Positions 60,297-64,000 of a DNA stretch of 64,000 bases are shown piece by piece. The notes under the pieces were generated by a model. The model did not search any database. It saw nothing but the letters and a program-made list of their open reading frames with translations, and was not told where the DNA came from. The DNA is from CAG-390 sp964590755 (GTDB lineage Bacteria > Bacillota > Clostridia > Oscillospirales > CAG-272), in the NCBI GenBank assembly GCA_964590755.1, contig CAZPYK010000003.1, positions 4,178 to 68,177 on the forward strand, in the 5' to 3' direction. Position 1 is the stretch's first letter, and every line of letters begins with the position of its first letter. The position numbers and the translations under genes were made by a program.

Positions 60297-60310
60297 GCAA
60301 ATAATATGAT

Positions 60311-60360
60311 ACAGCAGCTTATCCGATCGCGGTGTGCGAGAGGATGAGCTGCTGTTTTTT
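60311..60360 (+). terminator. Terminator after nadE
   Basis: ACAGCAGCTTATCC / GGATGAGCTGCTGT stem with a 17-nt loop, followed by TTTTTT. Confidence 0.85.
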
Positions 60361-60410
60361 CGATTTATTTTTTCGGTGTTTTGGAAACGAAACAACCGAT
60401 AATAAGAATT

Positions 60411-61274
60411 TTATTCCGTATAATATTGCGCCTGGGCGTTCCACAGCTCGTAGTATTTGCCGTTTGTGTCGGCAACGAGCGAAGCGTGAGTTCCTTGCTG
60501 GATGATTGCGCCCTCGTGGAATACGGCGATCTCATCGCAGAACTTACAAGAGGACAGACGGTGAGAGATATAGATGGCGGTCTTGTCGCCTGCGATCTCG
60601 TCAAACTTTCCGTACGCTCCCCGCGGGAGAGGAATGGCGGTTCCGTCGCTCAGTTTGATCTCCGCCTTGGTTACTCGGCTGATTTGCGTTAGGTTGACGA
60701 CACAGGAGCGCCCCGCGCGGTAAAATCGCTCATCAAGCTGCTTTTCAAGCTCGCCCAAAGTCATTTTCACCGTAACGTCAGTCAGAGCGTGAATCGTAAC
60801 ATAGTTGCCGAACACATCCGCATAACGGATTTGATATATCGGCACACGCACCATTTCGCCGCCGATCTCAAAATTCAAGACCTTTTCGTTCTTGGCAAGT
60901 TTCTCTGCGGCACGGTCAAGCACCGAGCAGAGTTTTTCTTCCTTAACCGGCTTCATAAGATAATGTAGAGCCGCAACCTCGTAACCCTCGGATATGTAAT
61001 CGGAGTAGCCCGTGATAAAAATGATCTGAACGGTGTCGTTATTCTTGCGAAGCTGCTTCGCCATCGTTACGCCGTCCATAGCCCCCATTTCGATGTCCAG
61101 GAGCAGAATGTCGCAGTCGCTTTCTTCTGCATAGCAGAACAGGAAGTTCTCGGCAGATGTGAAGGTGTCGATGTGTACCATATGACCGACAGATGCTGCC
61201 CAACGTTCAACCATATTCAAAATATATTGTCTGTCCGCGTCGGAATCATCACAGATCGCAATTTTGTACTTCAT
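60411..61274 (-). CDS. Chimera: LytTR response regulator fused in frame to the C-terminal tail of an ABC exporter
   Basis: A 287-residue open frame. Residues 1-120 are a receiver (IAICDDSDADRQYIL, acceptor Asp60 in LLLDIEMGAMDG, Lys in YLMKPVKEE). Residues ~138-222 are a LytTR DNA-binding domain (MVRVPIYQIRYADVFGNYVT, FYRAGRSCVVNLTQISRV, LSDGTAIPLPRGAYG) that lacks its last ~10-15 residues. From about residue 224 the sequence becomes FDEIAGDKTAIYISHRLSS with H-loop His238 and ends YYELWNAQAQYYTE, the tail of an ABC exporter ATPase after its Walker B. No membrane domain, Walker A or kinase partner is present. I infer a deletion that joined two genes of a former signalling/export locus. Whether it still binds DNA is unknown. 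Confidence 0.88.
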   Translation of the reverse strand: MKYKIAICDDSDADRQYILNMVERWAASVGHMVHIDTFTSAENFLFCYAEESDCDILLLDIEMGAMDGVTMAKQLRKNNDTVQIIFITGYSDYISEGYEVAALHYLMKPVKEEKLCSVLDRAAEKLAKNEKVLNFEIGGEMVRVPIYQIRYADVFGNYVTIHALTDVTVKMTLGELEKQLDERFYRAGRSCVVNLTQISRVTKAEIKLSDGTAIPLPRGAYGKFDEIAGDKTAIYISHRLSSCKFCDEIAVFHEGAIIQQGTHASLVADTNGKYYELWNAQAQYYTE

Positions 61275-61384
61275 GTTCTCACCGTCCTTGTCGATCTGTC
61301 ATAAGCGCGAGCTCGAAAGCTCGCTTATTGTAACTTTTTCATGTTTAATTATAGCATAAAAATGATAAAAAATCTACCGCACAC

Positions 61385-61435
61385 GCAAAAATCCCACCCA
61401 TTCCGACAAAGTGATATGGTCGAAACGGGCGGGAT
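61385..61435 (-). terminator. Terminator after feoB
   Basis: On the minus strand ATCCCGCCCGTTTCGA pairs with TCGGAATGGGTGGGAT over 16 bp (three G-U pairs), 13-nt loop, followed by TTTTTGC. A -10-like TATAAT for the chimeric regulator lies downstream at 61353-61348. Confidence 0.75.
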
Positions 61436-61452
61436 GTGCTTGATTGCTTGAT

Positions 61453-63624
61453 CTATTTGGTCAATAACATCCAAAGTGCGTTTATGATGACCGTGGCAAG
61501 TACGCCGAGCATGGTCGGAAGCAATGCCGCAAGCAAGGTCCATTTGATGCTGCCGGTCTCCTTTTTTATTGTCAGCAGAGTGGTTGTGCACGGCCAGTGC
61601 AGCAAAGAGAAGATAACAAAGCAAATTGCCGTTCGTGCTCCCCAGCCGTTTGACAGCAATATAGCTTTTATCGCCTCTGTCCCGCTTATGGCGGACAGAC
61701 TTCCGGAGGCGAGATATATCATAAGTGTGATGGGCAATACGATCTCATTTGCGGGTGAACCGAGCATAAATCCCAGCAGTACGGCGCCGTCGAGCCCCAT
61801 TATTCGTCCTATGGGATCGATCGCTGTCGCAAGATGTGTGAGTATGCTTGCTCCGCCGAGATCGATATTAGCCAAAAGCCAAATTATAAGTCCTGCCGGA
61901 GCGGCGACCGCAACGGAGCGTCCGAGCACGAAAAGCGTTCTGTCAAGCAATGAGCGCACCATGACCTTGCCGAGCTGCGGGCGGCGATACGGCGGCAGTT
62001 CGAGAGTGAATGCCGACGGTTCGCCGCGAAGCAGAGTTCGCGAAAGCAGATAGGTCGAGAATAAGGTCGCTCCGATACCCAACAATATGACAAGAGTCAG
62101 TAACGCCGCCGTGGACAAGGAGGAGGCTCCGCTTCCCAAAGCCAAGAATGCCGTCAGTGCCAGTATGATCGACGGAAATCTGCCGTTGCAGGGAACAAGA
62201 CTGTTCGTTACGACGGCAAGCAGTCTTTCACGCGGAGAATCTATTATCCTGCAGCCGACCACGCCTGCGGCGTTACAACCAAATCCCATGCACATGGTAA
62301 GCGCCTGCTTGCCGCATGCTTTGCAGCGGCAAAAGGGTCTGTCTAAATTATATGCGATGCGTGGGAGCAGACCCGAGTCTTCAAGTAACGTAAAAAGAGG
62401 AAAGAATATCGCCATCGGCGGAAGCATTACCGCAACGACCCAACCGAGCACGCGTAGCATTCCGAGCACGGCGGCATCGCAGAACCATGTCGGCAAGCCC
62501 GAGAATATCAGCAACTTATATATCCATTTTTCGATATGTCCGAATGCGGCACTCAATAATTCCGATGGGTAATTCGCTCCGACTATGGTCAACCAAAAGA
62601 TCCCCGCAAGCATCAACAGCATAATCGGGTAAGCCGTCGCTCTGCTCGTAACTATGCGGTCGATCGCGCGATCGCGCTTGCTGTAGCCGGATACCGTCGA
62701 CAGCTCGGATGTGCTTTCGGCACAGCCGACGACCGAGCGGTAAATATCCGCGGCGCGCTCAACAACGGTCAGTGCGATATCGTCGGCAAGCGCCCGGCGA
62801 TCGTAGCCCGCTCTCGAAAGCAGCTGCCGCGCGTCGTCATATGCACGTTTCGTTTTCTCGGATACGTCAATGCCGAAGGCGGGCAGGTCGGCGAGATCCA
62901 TGCAGCCGTCCAGCATGCGCAAGGCGATCCAGCGTTTGTTAACGGTCGTGCGAGTCTCACCGCGAGGAGAAGTCAGCGCCGCCTCTATGATCGCAACCGC
63001 TTTTTCGATCTCGTTGTGATATGTTACGGGAGTCGGAATGTCCCACATACGGGCGGCAAGCGTGCCCACGATCGCTCGGCAGATATTCGGAATGTCGCGT
63101 TTGCTTCTTGCTGTGGTTTTTATAACATTCACTCCCAAGAGGTCGGACAGCTTTTTCGAATCGATGTGAATTCCTTTTTTCTCCGCTTCGTCGATCAGAT
63201 TAACGCACACTATCGCGCGTCGTGATATTTCAAGCGTTTGCAGTACAAGCGCGAGATTACGTTCAAGGCATGTTGCGTCACATACTATGACCGCGGCATC
63301 GGGCGGAGCGCCGTCCTTGCCCAGGCAAATAATATCACGAGCGACCTCCTCCTCGGGCGAATGCGCAAAAAGAGAATATGTTCCCGGAAGGTCGAGCAGA
63401 AGATACCGGTGTCCTTCGTATACAAAGCTGCCCTCTGCGGTGGCGACCGTCTTTCCGGGCCAATTTCCGGTATGCTGATCCATTCCGGTGAGATTGTTGA
63501 AAAGTGTGCTCTTTCCGACATTCGGATTGCCGACCAATACCACGGTGGCCTCGGTCGTCTCAGACACAGCTTTTTTGCGGTTCTTGATCGGTTCGTCACC
63601 GCTCGGGGGATAATTGTGTTTCAT
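61453..63624 (-). CDS. feoB: Ferrous iron transport protein B
   Basis: A 723-residue Fe(II) transporter. The cytosolic N-terminal G domain has VGNPNVGKSTLFNNLTG (G1), LLDLPGTYSLF (G3) and a VNLIDEAE where N-K-x-D (G4) usually stands, so the guanine-specificity Lys is replaced. The GDI-like helical domain and about 8-10 membrane segments follow, with the two Gate repeats (for example FPLFTLLEDSGLLPRIAYNL, CMGFGCNAAGVVGCRIID). feoA lies 4 bp upstream, giving a feoAB operon. It supplies iron for the hydrogenase and ferredoxins. Confidence 0.95.
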   Translation of the reverse strand: MKHNYPPSGDEPIKNRKKAVSETTEATVVLVGNPNVGKSTLFNNLTGMDQHTGNWPGKTVATAEGSFVYEGHRYLLLDLPGTYSLFAHSPEEEVARDIICLGKDGAPPDAAVIVCDATCLERNLALVLQTLEISRRAIVCVNLIDEAEKKGIHIDSKKLSDLLGVNVIKTTARSKRDIPNICRAIVGTLAARMWDIPTPVTYHNEIEKAVAIIEAALTSPRGETRTTVNKRWIALRMLDGCMDLADLPAFGIDVSEKTKRAYDDARQLLSRAGYDRRALADDIALTVVERAADIYRSVVGCAESTSELSTVSGYSKRDRAIDRIVTSRATAYPIMLLMLAGIFWLTIVGANYPSELLSAAFGHIEKWIYKLLIFSGLPTWFCDAAVLGMLRVLGWVVAVMLPPMAIFFPLFTLLEDSGLLPRIAYNLDRPFCRCKACGKQALTMCMGFGCNAAGVVGCRIIDSPRERLLAVVTNSLVPCNGRFPSIILALTAFLALGSGASSLSTAALLTLVILLGIGATLFSTYLLSRTLLRGEPSAFTLELPPYRRPQLGKVMVRSLLDRTLFVLGRSVAVAAPAGLIIWLLANIDLGGASILTHLATAIDPIGRIMGLDGAVLLGFMLGSPANEIVLPITLMIYLASGSLSAISGTEAIKAILLSNGWGARTAICFVIFSLLHWPCTTTLLTIKKETGSIKWTLLAALLPTMLGVLATVIINALWMLLTK

Positions 63625-63628
63625 GGCG

Positions 63629-63859
63629 TCAAATCGGCGAAATTTCTATATCGCCGCAATCCTTTCCTCTGATGGCTATGACCGCGCCTCGTATAAGATA
63701 TGCGGACGGGTCATTTTCCGGGCTTCTTCCCACACATTCGACCACCGTGCCCGGAATCATCCCCAGATCGAAAAATCGCCGTCGCAGTGTGTCCTCGGCG
63801 GATACTTTTTGTATTCGGGCGTGCTCGCCCGGAAGCATTTCGTTCAGATATTTTTTCAT
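63629..63859 (-). CDS. feoA: Ferrous iron transport protein A
   Basis: A 76-residue SH3-like protein required for full FeoB activity. Typical features are LRRRFFDLGMIPGTVVECVG and AYLIRGAVIAIRGKDCGDIE. GGAG lies 8 nt before the ATG at 63859. First gene of feoAB. The upstream A/T-rich region contains an inverted repeat that could be an iron-responsive operator. Confidence 0.94.
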   Translation of the reverse strand: MKKYLNEMLPGEHARIQKVSAEDTLRRRFFDLGMIPGTVVECVGRSPENDPSAYLIRGAVIAIRGKDCGDIEISPI

Positions 63860-63931
63860 TACTATCTCCGTTCCGCTGTCGCGGCGGCATCGATTTTTAT
63901 ATGCAAACAGGTATGCATTTTTATTTTTTGA

Positions 63932-63944
63932 ATAATTGAATTAT
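63932..63944. promoter_or_regulatory. A/T-rich palindrome upstream of feoA, possible iron-responsive operator
   Basis: ATAATTGAATTAT is a 6-1-6 palindrome; the minus strand around it reads TGATAATTCAATTATTCA, whose left half matches a Fur half-site, while the right half does not match well. It lies about 75 bp before the feoA start. A small hairpin (63955-63973, TGCCTTT / AAAGGCA) lies beyond it. Confidence 0.3.
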
Positions 63945-64000
63945 CACTATAAACTGCCTTTCTGCGAAAGGCATCGACGGGGTTATGAAACCGAGGATGC

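Noticed and set aside
60411..61274. Frameshift or sequencing error explaining the odd C-terminus of the LytTR protein
   Set aside because: The ABC-exporter tail is in the same frame as the regulator and ends in a natural family C-terminus, so a genomic fusion fits better than a frameshift.
63932..63944. A confirmed Fur box before feoA
   Set aside because: Only one half-site matches well; kept as a low-confidence palindrome.

Overview
This window is a chromosomal segment of a spore-former-type, anaerobic member of the Clostridia (Firmicutes/Bacillota). The evidence is Spo0A, a SpoVB-like flippase, YqhQ, an HrcA/CIRCE-controlled heat-shock operon, a three-subunit NADH-linked [FeFe] hydrogenase, FeoAB, sigma-A-type promoters (TTGACA/TATAAT, 16-18 bp spacer) and AAAGGAG-type ribosome binding sites. 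Base composition looks moderate (near 50% GC). No rRNA, tRNA, prophage, plasmid gene or CRISPR array was seen. An uncultured gut-type Clostridia lineage is my inference; species cannot be named from the sequence.

Layout. 1-6.7 kb: tail of an IMP dehydrogenase, radC, a degenerate response-regulator-like gene, serS, a THUMP methyltransferase (minus), then a CpsB-like PHP phosphatase and a CapA-like lipoprotein. 6.7-9.4 kb: alaS (minus). 9.5-13.6 kb: OmpR regulator, histidine kinase and membrane-anchored HtrA protease, an envelope-stress cassette. 13.7-18.7 kb: uvrB-uvrA. 18.9-24.9 kb: CIRCE-hrcA-grpE-dnaK-dnaJ-prmA. 25.3-29.5 kb: trimeric, probably electron-bifurcating hydrogenase. 29.5-31.2 kb: polysaccharide/SpoVB-type flippase (minus). 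31.3-36.0 kb: L-rhamnose isomerase plus a GH106-type rhamnosidase behind a leader made of two ~110-bp tandem repeats. 36.0-37.0 kb: TauE/SafE exporter, with a MITE-like element abutting its stop codon. 37.0-39.3 kb: spo0A (minus) and yqhQ. 39.3-49.6 kb, all minus: radical SAM protein, class Ic aminotransferase, asnS, Rad3/DinG-type helicase, DUF1854 protein with its ABC transporter, TIGR04086 membrane protein. 49.7-54.7 kb: yajC (minus), then rimM-trmD-O-antigen-ligase-like-DUF4330-hypothetical. 54.9-60.3 kb: ptsH, uvrC-rsmD-coaD, nadE. 60.4-63.9 kb (minus): a chimeric LytTR regulator fused to the tail of an ABC exporter, feoB, feoA.

Most of the window is ordinary housekeeping. The points that stand out are: (i) the tandem repeats before rhaA, which carry both a possible operator palindrome and a nested RNA-foldable stem; (ii) the in-frame LytTR::ABC-exporter chimera at 60.4-61.3 kb, probably a deletion scar; (iii) a MITE-like family with 22-bp terminal inverted repeats whose full copy, partial copy and possible remnant all start at or supply a gene's stop codon; (iv) the DUF1854/ABC exporter pair whose ABC subunit has an extra N-terminal domain and a four-cysteine ribbon; and (v) near-identical terminator hairpins reused at unrelated loci.
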